64,000 nt of DNA from Vibrio europaeus (GCF_001695575.1 NZ_LUAX01000008.1:124001-188000); one strand, 5' to 3'; shown: positions 43,953 to 53,849, counted from the stretch's first letter. Made by a program: numbers and translations. Notes: generated by a model not told the origin, from the sequence alone.

Positions 43953-44917
43953 GTCGATTGACCTCGGGTGGCTTCGCGGGTCAGTTGGAAAAGGCGTGGC
44001 AGATGTTCAAGCATCAAGCGCATCTGGCGGGGCAACGACCTGAAGTCAGGTTCAAAGCCGAAGTTCTTCCTGCCTATTACCAGACTCAGGTGTCTCAAGT
44101 CACGTCTGACCGAGCTGGGACATTCATCGTGTCAACTTCGGTTGCTGCGTTGTCTGGCAATGGAGGAGCGATGCCCCGAGCGATGTACAGCGGCGCGCTC
44201 TCAGCGCGATTTGAACGGGGGGACGAAGCCGCCTGTGATTTCTTTGACACGTTTAACAACCGCTATTACCGCCTGCATTGTGAGACCGAACAAAAACACG
44301 ATCTGGCCTATCAAGTTGAAGAAGAGCACTTCCATTGGAACCAACACCGTCAGTCGATGACTGGCATGCTGTCTTCACTGGCTGGTCAGACGGGAGAGAT
44401 GCGCGCTATACCCGAAGATCACTTGGTGCAATACACCGGACTGCTTGGGCTGAAGCTGACGTGTCCGCTCGCCTTGAAAGCGTTGCTGGAGGACTATTTT
44501 GACGCGGAGTTTGATATCGCCCGAAGTGGACTAGAGTACCTCCCTCTTACGGAATGTTCGTTAACCCAAATTGGGCAGAGTGGTCAGAATCAACAGCTTG
44601 GGATAGGTGCGTTGGCAGGGAAGAGTACACCGATGCTTGGGCACAAACTCGCGATCAAAATTTGTCCAAGAAACTACGCTCATTACCTTGCCATTCGGCA
44701 TGACGAGAAAATGATACATGCGATTGATCATATGGTGCGCAGTTACATGGGGGTCAATACCAAGTTTGCTTTGTACATGAAAGTGCGAAGCCAGTACCTG
44801 CCGCGAGTCACGCTCTCTTCCGACCATCAGAAAGCACTGCGAATAGGGCAGTCTGCGTGGATGGACAATCAATCAACCCAACCACAGTTTGTGGAAATGC
44901 CACTGGCGAAAAGTTAG
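43934..44917 (+). CDS. tssG: T6SS baseplate protein TssG
   Basis: 327 residues, GTG start within the end of tssF. Family traits: VRFKAEVLPAYYQTQVSQV, then SGNGGAMPRAMYSGAL (a variant of the usual G-x-x-G-x-LP motif), FFDTFNNRYYRL, GLLGLKLTCPLALKALLEDYFD. ImpH/VasB protein of the wedge complex. Ten bases before clpV. Confidence 0.92.
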   Translation: MQESIVSRLTSGGFAGQLEKAWQMFKHQAHLAGQRPEVRFKAEVLPAYYQTQVSQVTSDRAGTFIVSTSVAALSGNGGAMPRAMYSGALSARFERGDEAACDFFDTFNNRYYRLHCETEQKHDLAYQVEEEHFHWNQHRQSMTGMLSSLAGQTGEMRAIPEDHLVQYTGLLGLKLTCPLALKALLEDYFDAEFDIARSGLEYLPLTECSLTQIGQSGQNQQLGIGALAGKSTPMLGHKLAIKICPRNYAHYLAIRHDEKMIHAIDHMVRSYMGVNTKFALYMKVRSQYLPRVTLSSDHQKALRIGQSAWMDNQSTQPQFVEMPLAKS

Positions 44918-44926
44918 GAAAAAAGA

Positions 44927-47536
44927 ATGATCAACATTGAACTGCAGAGCTTGGTTAAAAGGCTGACACCAGCGTTAAAAAACGCTTTAGAGTCAGCCGC
45001 TGGTGAATGTGTCAGCCATACTCATTTCTCGATAGAGCCAGAACATTGGTTCTTGCTGTTGCTGCAGCAAAGTAAAGGATGGGATGCGGCGTTGCAACAA
45101 GCATCCTTATCGAAAGCTCAAATCCTCGAGCGTTGTCATGCTCATTTAACAGGGTTACCTCGTGGGAATGACTCGTCCCCCGCGCTGTCACCAGAGTTGG
45201 TTGAGTTACTGAAAGATGCCTGGATGTTAGCCTCGCTGAATAATCAACAATCGGTTGTCAACGAGTATCACGTTCTCATGGTGCTTAAACAGCGAATGGA
45301 ACAGAGCACTTACAATGGTGTCTTGAGTGGCTGGGTGACAACGTTATCGTCAGAGTGGTTGCGCCAGCAGGCTTTGGCGGCCAATACGCCCAGTCCAATC
45401 TCGGAGACGTCCGAAAGCATGGTCTCAGCCCGTGGTGATTCCACCACGCCGGCTTTGGACAAGTACTCGCAAAATTTAACGGAGGCCGCACGAAGCAGAA
45501 CGTTAGACCCGATCACGGGGCGTGGTGATGAAATTCGTAAGGCGATTGACATCTTGTGCCGTCGACGTCAAAACAGCCCCATCTTAGTCGGTGATCCCGG
45601 TGTGGGAAAAACCGCTATCGTTGAAGGATTGGCACAAGAAATTGTCAATGGCAATGTCCCGCCTGCGCTCGAGAATGTTGAGCTGCGAAGCCTTGATCTA
45701 TCCCTACTCCAAGCGGGTGCGAGCATTAAGGGGGAATTCGAGAATCGCTTAAAAGATGTCATCAATGAAATTAAGCAATCGCCGACACCGATCATCATGT
45801 TTATTGATGAGGCGCACACGCTGATTGGCGCCGGAGGCGCTGCAGGTCAAAACGATGCGGCGAACATTCTTAAACCAGCCCTGGCTCGGGGGGAATTTCG
45901 CTCTTTAGCGGCGACGACGTGGGCGGAGTACAAACAATACTTTGAATCGGATGCGGCACTGACGCGACGCTTTCAAGTCGTGTCTGTTGACGAGCCGAGT
46001 GCTGAGGATGCGGTGCATATGCTACGCGGCGTTAAACGAAGCTTGGAAAAGCACCACAGTGTCAAAGTGATGCAGCAAGCCATTGATGCGGCTGTGTCGT
46101 TGTCTATCCGTTATTTACCCGAACGCAAGTTGCCGGACAAGGCGATCAGTTTGTTGGACACTGCGTGTTCACGAATTGGGTTAAGCCAAAGTGCCACTCC
46201 ACGTCAAATGGAGGCGGTGGCAGAGCAAATTCGCTATACCCGCAATGAAATTGACACGCTATCGCATGAAGCGGCCTTATGGTCGATGGATGACCCTCGA
46301 TTAGCGACGGCAAAGCAGCGGTTGACCACCTTAGAGGCTGAACATGAGGCCATTGAATCACGCTGGAATGAGGAGCGTGATTTAGTGACGTCAATCCTCG
46401 AATTGCAAACTCGTCTGGATGAGGAGCTGCAAGATCAGGGCGAGATCACGTCCAATGAACTAAGAGACACGTTATCTGAGAAAATGGCGGCATTGGCCGA
46501 ACTGCAAGGCGAGCAGCCATTGGTTCTGCCTCAGGTGACGGCACAGACGATCGCGGAGGTGGTTGCACTGTGGACTGGGATCCCTGTCGGCAACATGTTA
46601 AGCCAAGAGGTCGAGCGACTGATGGCGCTTGAGTCACACATTGGTGAACGTGTTATTGGTCAGATCACCCCAATTGCTGAGTTGTCACAGGCGATACGTC
46701 TTTCGCGAGCGGGATTAACGGATCCGCGCAAGCCTGTCGGTGTGTTCTTAATGTGTGGACCGAGTGGGGTCGGCAAAACTGAGACGGCGTTGGCTTTAAC
46801 TGATTTGCTGTATGGGGGCGAGCGTAATATCACCACCATTAACATGACGGAATTTAAGGAAGCGCATAAGGTCTCGATGCTGCTGGGCTCGCCAGCAGGC
46901 TATGTTGGATACGGAAAAGGAGGCGTTTTAACGGAAGCGGTACGCAAAAACCCTTACTCAGTACTCCTGCTGGATGAAATGGAAAAAGCGCACCCAAGTG
47001 TGCATGACATCTTCTATCAAATCTTTGATAAAGGGGCGATTTCAGACAGCGAAGGTCGCCATGTCGATTTTCGCAACACCATTATCATCATGACCTCAAA
47101 CGCCGCGGACAGTGCCGTCGTAGATGCTTGCTCAGAAGAGCGACCTGACGTTCCTTCTCTGACTCACACGATCTTTCCTGAACTGCAAAAACACTTTAAG
47201 CCAGCGTTTTTAGGTCGAGCAACGATTGTGCCTTATTTCCCACTCAATGACGACGAAATGGCAAAGATCGCGGCGTTATCTCTTCAGCGAATTCGCCAGC
47301 GTGTTGATGAACACTACGGGGCGAGCTTTGATTACGACCCACAAGTGATTGAGCAGTTAGTTCATCTGAATGAGTCCCCGGAAACAGGGGCGCGAGCCAT
47401 TGAACAAATCATCAATCGTCAATTGATGCCTAACTTGGCGAATCAATGCATTCAACGCATGAGCGAGAACCAGCCGGTGGAAGCGGTGCATGTTGGTGTC
47501 GACAGCAATGGCTTGTTCGACATTCGCATTCAATAA
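44927..47536 (+). CDS. clpV: T6SS disaggregase ClpV (TssH)
   Basis: 869 residues. Class I AAA+ of the ClpB type: N-terminal Clp_N region (SHTHFSIEPEHWFLLLLQQ), first Walker A GDPGVGKT near residue 225 with IMFIDEAHTLIGAGG, middle coiled-coil region (430-530), second Walker A GPSGVGKTETALAL near 613 with LLLDEMEKAHPSVHD, and a ClpB_D2-small end. Recycles contracted TssB-TssC sheath using ATP. A strong hairpin and about 150 bases follow, separating it from the next gene. Confidence 0.96.
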   Translation: MINIELQSLVKRLTPALKNALESAAGECVSHTHFSIEPEHWFLLLLQQSKGWDAALQQASLSKAQILERCHAHLTGLPRGNDSSPALSPELVELLKDAWMLASLNNQQSVVNEYHVLMVLKQRMEQSTYNGVLSGWVTTLSSEWLRQQALAANTPSPISETSESMVSARGDSTTPALDKYSQNLTEAARSRTLDPITGRGDEIRKAIDILCRRRQNSPILVGDPGVGKTAIVEGLAQEIVNGNVPPALENVELRSLDLSLLQAGASIKGEFENRLKDVINEIKQSPTPIIMFIDEAHTLIGAGGAAGQNDAANILKPALARGEFRSLAATTWAEYKQYFESDAALTRRFQVVSVDEPSAEDAVHMLRGVKRSLEKHHSVKVMQQAIDAAVSLSIRYLPERKLPDKAISLLDTACSRIGLSQSATPRQMEAVAEQIRYTRNEIDTLSHEAALWSMDDPRLATAKQRLTTLEAEHEAIESRWNEERDLVTSILELQTRLDEELQDQGEITSNELRDTLSEKMAALAELQGEQPLVLPQVTAQTIAEVVALWTGIPVGNMLSQEVERLMALESHIGERVIGQITPIAELSQAIRLSRAGLTDPRKPVGVFLMCGPSGVGKTETALALTDLLYGGERNITTINMTEFKEAHKVSMLLGSPAGYVGYGKGGVLTEAVRKNPYSVLLLDEMEKAHPSVHDIFYQIFDKGAISDSEGRHVDFRNTIIIMTSNAADSAVVDACSEERPDVPSLTHTIFPELQKHFKPAFLGRATIVPYFPLNDDEMAKIAALSLQRIRQRVDEHYGASFDYDPQVIEQLVHLNESPETGARAIEQIINRQLMPNLANQCIQRMSENQPVEAVHVGVDSNGLFDIRIQ

Positions 47537-47569
47537 CAAGTGATAAAGAGGCGTTAGACCTCACATTAA

Positions 47570-47593
47570 GCAGCGGTGAGTGATCACCGCTGC
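47570..47593 (+). terminator. Strong hairpin after clpV
   Basis: Perfect 10-bp stem GCAGCGGTGA/TCACCGCTGC with a 4-base GTGA loop, 33 bases after the clpV stop. There is no T-run directly after it; T-rich sequence starts about 20 bases on. May be a partial terminator or transcript stabiliser. Confidence 0.5.
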
Positions 47594-47689
47594 CTTGACC
47601 AACAACGACGTGAGTTTTTGATTTTTTTGTTGCTAGGGGCGATGTCAGCGCTCCCACGTTAGCAACGTTACATCATGAGTAAGATATAG

Positions 47690-48841
47690 ATGACGCAACC
47701 TGTTTTTTCTAAGTCACAACTGGAATGGATTCGACACAACCTCACTGTCGCCGTGATCCACGGTGGGGACAAAGCGCGCGCGGAGAGCTTTATTTTCGAG
47801 AACTTAAGCCCGCGTTCAACTAAGACGTACGAACCTGTGGCGCACGATATCGCGAATGCTCTGCGTGAATCGGGTTTTCAACATGTGGAGGTATTGGCTG
47901 AGGACATTGATCTTGCTCAGCAGTTGAAAGACAAAGCCATTGACTTAGTGATCACCAATAGCGGGGGACTTCAGGGATTTGATTCAATGTGTCATCTGCC
48001 ATCAACGTTGGAGATGTTGGGCGTCCCTTACGTCGGACATTCGCCAATGACGGCAGGCATATTGGATAACAAACACCTCTTTAAGCATGAGATCCATGCC
48101 GCGGGATTACCGACGACACCTTTTATTACTATAGGCATTGACGAACGCTTCGAGGATGAGGTCAAGCAAAGCGCGATTGACCAAATTGAGGCGCAGTTTT
48201 CGGACGGGTTTATCGTAAAGCCTGTGTCTGGGAGAGCGTCGATTCATGTTTACCCGGTCTTTTCGAGAGAGGCCTTGGCTGGGGTGGTCGAGAAAGTGCG
48301 TGCAGCGACGGGGAACACGGTGATGATCGAACCCTTTCTCGGCGGTCGTGAATTTGTGGTGGCGGTGGCAGGCGAGTTCATTTTTAAGTCTGGTCAGCTT
48401 ACACAGTCGGATACACCGCTGGCTTTTTCTATCACTGAGCGTGTGCTTGGCGAGGACGAGCCGATTTTTACGTCTATGGACGTAAAACCCATCACCCAAG
48501 ATCGTCTGATTGCGGTCACCGACGAACCTCTGCGTAGTGAACTGGCAGCGATTGGGCAGAAAATCTACCGCCAATTGGGTCTTCAAACGCTGGTTCGCGT
48601 TGATTTACGTATGGATAGCACAGGCAAAGTGTACGTTTTGGAAACGAATCCAAAGCCGGATCTTAAACGCCCTCAAGGGGACAACGTCAGTTTGGTTTGC
48701 CATGACTTAGCCCGTGAAGGCATGGACTACACAGATCTCGTCCAGTCATTGGTCTTCAATCGTCTGTCTTTCTTAAAGCAGAAAAGACCGATGGCGTTGG
48801 CCCACTGCCTAACGGCGCAATTTGATGCTTTGCAGGAGTAA
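47690..48841 (+). CDS. D-Ala-D-Ala ligase-like ATP-grasp enzyme inside the T6SS locus
   Basis: 383 residues. Ddl-like: TVAVIHGGDKARAESFIFENLSPRS (Ddl-style GGxSxE region altered), GVPYVGHSPMTAGILDNKHLFKHEIHAAGLPTTPF, GFIVKPVSGRASIHV, VMIEPFLGGREFVVAV, and LVRVDLRMDSTGKVYVLETNPKPDL (metal and Arg/Asn residues of the C-terminal lobe). Expected to form a peptide-type bond with ATP. No cell-wall genes are near; next to it are a sensor-MFS protein and two binding proteins, and the four form a unit with overlapping or near-touching ends. Not a known T6SS component. Confidence 0.85.
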   Translation: MTQPVFSKSQLEWIRHNLTVAVIHGGDKARAESFIFENLSPRSTKTYEPVAHDIANALRESGFQHVEVLAEDIDLAQQLKDKAIDLVITNSGGLQGFDSMCHLPSTLEMLGVPYVGHSPMTAGILDNKHLFKHEIHAAGLPTTPFITIGIDERFEDEVKQSAIDQIEAQFSDGFIVKPVSGRASIHVYPVFSREALAGVVEKVRAATGNTVMIEPFLGGREFVVAVAGEFIFKSGQLTQSDTPLAFSITERVLGEDEPIFTSMDVKPITQDRLIAVTDEPLRSELAAIGQKIYRQLGLQTLVRVDLRMDSTGKVYVLETNPKPDLKRPQGDNVSLVCHDLAREGMDYTDLVQSLVFNRLSFLKQKRPMALAHCLTAQFDALQE

Positions 48842-48844
48842 TGG

Positions 48845-51043
48845 TTGAACACGTTTAAGCAATACAGTCGCTTGATGCTTGGGGCGTTATTGGTCCTGTT
48901 GTCACTGATGTTGATCTTCGTCGTGGGCTATGCCCAGGCATTGAAAAGCTATCAACAACAAAGCCGAGACGCCATTCTAGCCCAAACGGAAGCGGCCAGA
49001 ATCGGTATAGAGCAAGTGCTGAACTCTGGGGTCCCGCTGCCTGACATTGCGGGGTTAGAAAAAGTGTTGGCTCCCATCGCAGATGCCGATTCGTCAGTGG
49101 TCGATATCCGCGTGATCTCGGGACAACAAGAATTGTATCGCTATACCGATGAAAGCATGCTCGGGAGCTTGGTCAGCATCCCTTTGAACAACAAGTTTAC
49201 ACAGGTGGGAGCATTGGAAGTGATGCTCAGTGACCATGAGATTGCCAAGACAATTGATGGGCATTTCAAACCCATGCTGGGGTTGGTGCTCTTTTTGACC
49301 GCCGCGTTTGTGTTTTTTGTTCTTCGAAGTGCCAATCCTAAGATCTACTTTACCGCATTTGGCGGGGTGTTTTTGGCAATGTCCACGAGTGTATTTTTAA
49401 TGGTGGGGGCTCTGTATAAGTCGGGTTTGGAGAACAAAGCCGACTCCATGGCCAACATCGTAACGCAGCGATTAGCGCCTGTATTGAGTGCTGGAATTGG
49501 GTACGAGCAAGTCAGCGGTATTGATCGAATGTTGGACAGTTTTCGTCAGTCCAATCCTGAAGTTTCATCCATCTCCGTGTCGCAAGGGAATACGATGATC
49601 GCCAAAAGTCAGGCTCGTGCCGATTCCATGGCTGTGGAGAGTATGGCTGCGTTTCTTGTGGAGGATACCAAAGGCAGCCAAGTTACGGTGGCCTTTGATC
49701 CTAAGGCATTGCTGGCTCAACTCCTGAAAACGCTGAAAAACTTTGCGATCTTGTTCGCTGGGTGTGCGTTCATCTGCTTTGCATTTGTGCGTTTGTTGTG
49801 TCACTCCAAGGCACAGTCTGACAATGAGGCCGTGTTAGCAAAAGTGAAACCTTTGTTGCTTGTGACGGTATTGATGGAGTCATTGATGGCGCCCGTATTG
49901 CCGCAATATTTGACGCAGGTAGCGGTGGAGAGTGGCGCGAGTGAAAGTTGGTCCTCGTACTTCTTCACCCTGTACTTCGTTGGATTTGCTGCGACATTAC
50001 TGCCGGTAGCGCGATTACTCGAAGTGTGGGATATCCGCAAAGTGTTGGGGTCAGGGATCGTACTGTCGTCGCTGGGTTGCTTACTTTTGGCGTATGACTC
50101 TCAATTGATGACGGTGCTCGTGGCTCGTTTGATTTCTGGGGTGGGTCAAGCCACCATCTTCATTGCTGTGCAAGGGTATATCTTGCGCTGCAGCGATCAA
50201 AGCAACAAAACGCAAGCCGCCGGCATTATCGTGTTTTGCTTTAATGCGGGCTTTATTTCAGGCGCCGCAATTGGTGCGCTCTTGGCGGACACTGTGGGGG
50301 TTCAAGGCATCTTCATGTTGGCGGTGTTTGTTGGGGGGTTAATGTATCTGTTCGCGCTGACTCTCCCTTCGATGGCGATGCAAGCCACAAAGCAGGGGAC
50401 GTTAAAAGAAAACTTCACCGCCATGGTCAAAGATGCGTCAGCACTGATGCGAGTCCCTTCGTTTATGCGCACAATGTTGCTGGTAGGGATCCCGACCAAA
50501 ATGATGCTCACAGGGGTCGTGTTTTTTGCCGTACCTATCTTGTTATCGAATGCCGGCGTAGAGCGAGAGAGCATCGGTCAAGTATTGATGGCGTACGCTT
50601 TTTCCGTGTTATTTGTTAGCGGCAAGGTGTCACCGATGATAGACCGAGTAGGCTCGGCGAAATGGGCGCTGTGTCTTGGCAGTGGCGTCGGTGCTGTCTC
50701 ACTTATTTTGTTGTCTTTTTCTTTCCGTTTTGAAGACATAACGTATCTGGTTTTACTTGCCACGTTTGCGATGTTAGTCATGGGGATTTCCCACGGATTG
50801 ATCAACGCCCCTGTTGTGACGCACGTAGTGACGTCGACTCAGGGCGCGAATGCGAACTCAGTCGCGTCAACGTATCGCTTCCTTGAGCGACTCGGACATG
50901 TTTTGGGATCCATTGTTGTTGGAGCTCTGCTGACTCATTTGGGACACACTTGGGCGTTTTTCACCTTATCGATCTTCTTTGGATTCGCCGGGGCGACGAT
51001 GTGGCTTCTTGATCGAACGCCAAGTATGGAGGGGCAGTCATGA
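48845..51043 (+). CDS. Sensor-MFS fusion: two extracytoplasmic sensor regions plus an MFS transporter
   Basis: 732 residues. TTG start with CAGGAG upstream, three bases after the ligase gene. Residues 1-35 hold a membrane helix, then an extracytoplasmic region to about 135, two helices (140-200), a second similar extracytoplasmic region (KADSMANIVTQRLAPVLSAGIGYEQVSGIDRML...) to about 295, a helix, then a full MFS domain (about 335-730; DIRKVLGSGIVLSSLGCLLLAYDSQLMTVLVARLISGVGQA carries the MFS R-rich loop and motif). Both outer regions resemble the periplasmic sensors of chemoreceptors. Fusions of such sensors to a transporter are unusual. Ends by overlapping the next gene (ATGA). Confidence 0.8.
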   Translation: MNTFKQYSRLMLGALLVLLSLMLIFVVGYAQALKSYQQQSRDAILAQTEAARIGIEQVLNSGVPLPDIAGLEKVLAPIADADSSVVDIRVISGQQELYRYTDESMLGSLVSIPLNNKFTQVGALEVMLSDHEIAKTIDGHFKPMLGLVLFLTAAFVFFVLRSANPKIYFTAFGGVFLAMSTSVFLMVGALYKSGLENKADSMANIVTQRLAPVLSAGIGYEQVSGIDRMLDSFRQSNPEVSSISVSQGNTMIAKSQARADSMAVESMAAFLVEDTKGSQVTVAFDPKALLAQLLKTLKNFAILFAGCAFICFAFVRLLCHSKAQSDNEAVLAKVKPLLLVTVLMESLMAPVLPQYLTQVAVESGASESWSSYFFTLYFVGFAATLLPVARLLEVWDIRKVLGSGIVLSSLGCLLLAYDSQLMTVLVARLISGVGQATIFIAVQGYILRCSDQSNKTQAAGIIVFCFNAGFISGAAIGALLADTVGVQGIFMLAVFVGGLMYLFALTLPSMAMQATKQGTLKENFTAMVKDASALMRVPSFMRTMLLVGIPTKMMLTGVVFFAVPILLSNAGVERESIGQVLMAYAFSVLFVSGKVSPMIDRVGSAKWALCLGSGVGAVSLILLSFSFRFEDITYLVLLATFAMLVMGISHGLINAPVVTHVVTSTQGANANSVASTYRFLERLGHVLGSIVVGALLTHLGHTWAFFTLSIFFGFAGATMWLLDRTPSMEGQS

Positions 51044-52179
51044 AGAGGTTGATGGGAGTTTTGCTGTGGGTGACGATGTCATCGTTCGTTCAGGCGAAAT
51101 GGCCTCAGTGGTTGGGAGAACCGCTCAGAGACAATCATTCGGTGGAGTGGGAAATAAAGGCTCAAGAGGGGGACGTTGTGTTCGCGCCGCGCGCAGAACG
51201 TCCGCGTGTCTGGGTGCTTATTTCACGCAAAGCGGACTCTTACGATGTGGCCCTGTCCACCATGCTAAAAGTCTTTCGTCGCGAGATGCCTAATGTCTCA
51301 TTTCGAGTGTTCTTATTGCCAGCGACTCAGCAGCAGTTGCGAACGTGGACGCATGCGGCGGAACGCGAGGCGGCTCTGATTTACAGCGTGGGATCGCGGG
51401 CGACGGTGTCGCTTCATGAGGTTTATTCGGGCGGAAAACTGCCGGTGATCTCAGTTAATGCCAAAGATCCTGTCTTGATGGGGCTGACAGACAACTACCA
51501 AAGCAGTGGAAACAACTTTGCGTATACATCTTTAAACTTGCCAGCGGATATCACGCTTAACTTCTTACGTCGTTTCCGACCAAGCTTGACGCAAATAGGT
51601 GTGCTGTATGCCAAAACCAACACCAGTGCTTACTTGACCCAGTACCTACCACTGAAAATGGAAGCAGAAAAGCAAGGTGTGCGAGTTTTTCCTATTGAAG
51701 TGGATGAAACCCAACCCGGACAAACGCTAGAAGAAAGCATGGCAGCGCAAACGCAAGCCATGCGAGTTGGTGATGATACGTTTGAGCGTTCACTGCTTTG
51801 GTTAACTGGCAGTTCGAGTTTGCTCAGTCGGATTGATGAGATAAACCAGTATTCGCAGCGTTTACCTTTGCTGACGGCAGTACCAGATGCGGTCAATGCC
51901 AGTGCGCAAAGTGCGTTAATGTCGGTTGGTGTCGGGTTTGAAAACAACGCACATCAAGCGGCGCTCTATGGTCTTCGCATTCTGAACGAAGGGGTAAAGC
52001 CTCATTCTTTACCTGTTGGACTCCTGTCCCCCCCTGATATTGCGATCAGTTTTAAACAAGCTGAGCGAGTCAACACCCCTGTACCATTCGTTTTGCTCGA
52101 AATGGCGAGTGACATCTACGCCAGTGATGGCAGTGTTGTGCGCTCAGCGGGCATGAGCATGGAGGAGCATACACCATGA
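51040..52179 (+). CDS. ABC_sub_bind (DUF534/TrpX-like) periplasmic binding protein
   Basis: 379 residues with a signal peptide (MKRLMGVLLWVTMSSFVQA). PBP type I fold of the uncharacterised ABC_sub_bind family: LIYSVGSRATVSL, GKLPVISVNAKDPVLMGL, LPADITLNFLRRFRPSLTQIGVLYAKTN, and the C-terminal AALYGLRILNEGVKPHSLPVGLLSPPDIAIS. No permease or ATPase gene nearby, so it is likely a sensing or capture protein working with the sensor-MFS fusion. Overlaps both neighbours by four bases (ATGA). Confidence 0.82.
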   Translation: MKRLMGVLLWVTMSSFVQAKWPQWLGEPLRDNHSVEWEIKAQEGDVVFAPRAERPRVWVLISRKADSYDVALSTMLKVFRREMPNVSFRVFLLPATQQQLRTWTHAAEREAALIYSVGSRATVSLHEVYSGGKLPVISVNAKDPVLMGLTDNYQSSGNNFAYTSLNLPADITLNFLRRFRPSLTQIGVLYAKTNTSAYLTQYLPLKMEAEKQGVRVFPIEVDETQPGQTLEESMAAQTQAMRVGDDTFERSLLWLTGSSSLLSRIDEINQYSQRLPLLTAVPDAVNASAQSALMSVGVGFENNAHQAALYGLRILNEGVKPHSLPVGLLSPPDIAISFKQAERVNTPVPFVLLEMASDIYASDGSVVRSAGMSMEEHTP

Positions 52180-52871
52180 GAATCGTTCTATTTCTGCTGC
52201 TAATCATTGGAAGTAGCAGTCAATCGGCGTGGGCGTTCAGTCGACCAGACCGTTTACTGCTCGCAACGCAAGAGTGGTTTCCCTACCAGTATCAAGAGAA
52301 CGGGGTAATGAAAGGCCCAGGGATCGATAAAGTAAAATGCGTAATGCGCCATCTGGATCAGCCCTATCAACTGACCATGACCAAATGGGACCGCGCGCAA
52401 CTGATGACTGAAGTTGGGTCTCAACATGGTTTTTTCTTGGCTTCACACAACAGCAAACGCGATGAGTATGCTGAGTATTCCGCACCTTTGGAAGAGCAGA
52501 ATTGGAGTTGGTTTTCTCTGTCGGATTCGACGGAGGTCGACAGTGCGATGTTCAAGTCTCAAATCAAGGTGGCGGCGTTGTTTGGCTCGAACAAATGGTT
52601 TTGGTTGCAGAAAAACGGTTATCGCGTCAGTAAAAAACCAAGAACCCCTAAAGCGTTGATTGAGTTACTGCTCAACGGCGAAGTCGGTGCCATCTTAGGA
52701 AATGACGCCGTGATCGACGAAACCATCAAAAAAATGGGCGTTAGCTACCGAGCCATATCCCGTACTCGTGTTCAGTCCCAGTCTTTGGGGGTGTACTTTT
52801 CCAAAGCCTTTATCAAGCGATATCCCCGTTTTCTGGCGGAGTTTAATGACGCGGCCAAACAGTGCCGTTAG
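52176..52871 (+). CDS. SBP_bac_3-like periplasmic binding protein
   Basis: 231 residues, signal peptide MRIVLFLLLIIGSSSQSAWA. Small-solute binding fold of the glutamine-binding type: LLATQEWFPYQYQENGVMKGPGIDKVKCVMRHL, SHNSKRDEYAEYSAPL, then LIELLLNGEVGAILGNDAVIDE and SQSLGVYFSKAFIKRYP. Amino acid or small-molecule ligand likely. Fourth and last gene of the embedded module; overlaps the preceding gene by four bases, and the FHA gene follows after 33 bases. Confidence 0.82.
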   Translation: MRIVLFLLLIIGSSSQSAWAFSRPDRLLLATQEWFPYQYQENGVMKGPGIDKVKCVMRHLDQPYQLTMTKWDRAQLMTEVGSQHGFFLASHNSKRDEYAEYSAPLEEQNWSWFSLSDSTEVDSAMFKSQIKVAALFGSNKWFWLQKNGYRVSKKPRTPKALIELLLNGEVGAILGNDAVIDETIKKMGVSYRAISRTRVQSQSLGVYFSKAFIKRYPRFLAEFNDAAKQCR

Positions 52872-52904
52872 CGTTCAATATGGATTTAATGACAGGTCAA
52901 TTAT

Positions 52905-53849
52905 ATGCCTCTATCAATCAGAATAATCAGTTCTCCGGACGGTGAAAGCATTGCCGAGTGGAATCAAGCCTTTCCTGAAGACGGTGGTGATATCGGCCGT
53001 GCTTTCGGGAACACATTGCAGCTCAGTGATGCCAGTCGGGAAATTTCGGGAACGCATGCGATCATTCGCAAGAATTCGCGTGGGTACCAAATTGCCGACA
53101 ACAGTACCAACGGGTTGTTTATTAATGGATCTGACAAGCCATTAGGGAATGGAAACCAATCGACTCTTAGCGATGGAGACGTGCTGGATATCGGTCGCTA
53201 CCGCTTACTGGTGTCGTGTTTTGTTCCCGATCTTGCCGTTGTGAAATCTGGATTGAGGGCGGAGCGTCATTCCCCTTTTGGAGACGATCCGTTTAGTCAA
53301 GAGACTCCTATCGTGGGTGAGATCCCAACTGAAGAAGTGGATGAACCGGAGGTAGTGATCTCCACGTTGGATGTGGTTGATGACGATCCGTTTGTCGTCC
53401 ATGTCCCTCCTCCTCAACAGGCGGCGGCGTCGTTAGATCTTGAGTTTCAATCTGCGGATGAAGACCCGCTTGCCGAGGCTGAGGTCAGGGCGATCTTCCC
53501 ACCGTCGGAGGTGTCTGCTGCTCGTCATCCGGATCTCGGCACGTCTGTTCGCCCTACAGCCTATGCGTTAGCGGAATTGCAACATCATGACCAACGCTCC
53601 CAAGACCGAACTGACAAAGCCTTAGAAATGGCGTTGACCCGTTTGTTGTCAGACATTTCACCAACTGCCATGGAGAGCATGTTTGATGAGCTGTCTGGTA
53701 ACGGGTTTTGGTCTCGCAAGCCTAAGTATTGGGAGATGTACAAACATTACTTTCATCGTCAGGTCGACAATCGTGACTGGCAAGTGAAGTTTCAAGCGTA
53801 CTTTCGAGAGGCGCTGCGTCTTCAGAGAAATTTAGAAGGGGAAAAGTGA
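52905..53849 (+). CDS. tagH: T6SS FHA-domain protein (TagH/Fha)
   Basis: 314 residues. FHA domain at about 25-105 with GRAFGNTLQLSD, SGTHAIIRKNSRGYQIADNSTNGLFING (phospho-threonine contact Arg/Ser/Asn pattern), and a C-terminal TagH/VasC domain (about 230-310: ALTRLLSDISPTAMESMFDELSGNGFWSRKPKYWEMYKHYFHRQ). The middle is acidic and proline-rich. Binds phosphorylated partners and, with a PpkA-type kinase such as the one at 60,239, regulates T6SS assembly. Its TGA overlaps the tssJ ATG. Confidence 0.92.
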   Translation: MPLSIRIISSPDGESIAEWNQAFPEDGGDIGRAFGNTLQLSDASREISGTHAIIRKNSRGYQIADNSTNGLFINGSDKPLGNGNQSTLSDGDVLDIGRYRLLVSCFVPDLAVVKSGLRAERHSPFGDDPFSQETPIVGEIPTEEVDEPEVVISTLDVVDDDPFVVHVPPPQQAAASLDLEFQSADEDPLAEAEVRAIFPPSEVSAARHPDLGTSVRPTAYALAELQHHDQRSQDRTDKALEMALTRLLSDISPTAMESMFDELSGNGFWSRKPKYWEMYKHYFHRQVDNRDWQVKFQAYFREALRLQRNLEGEK

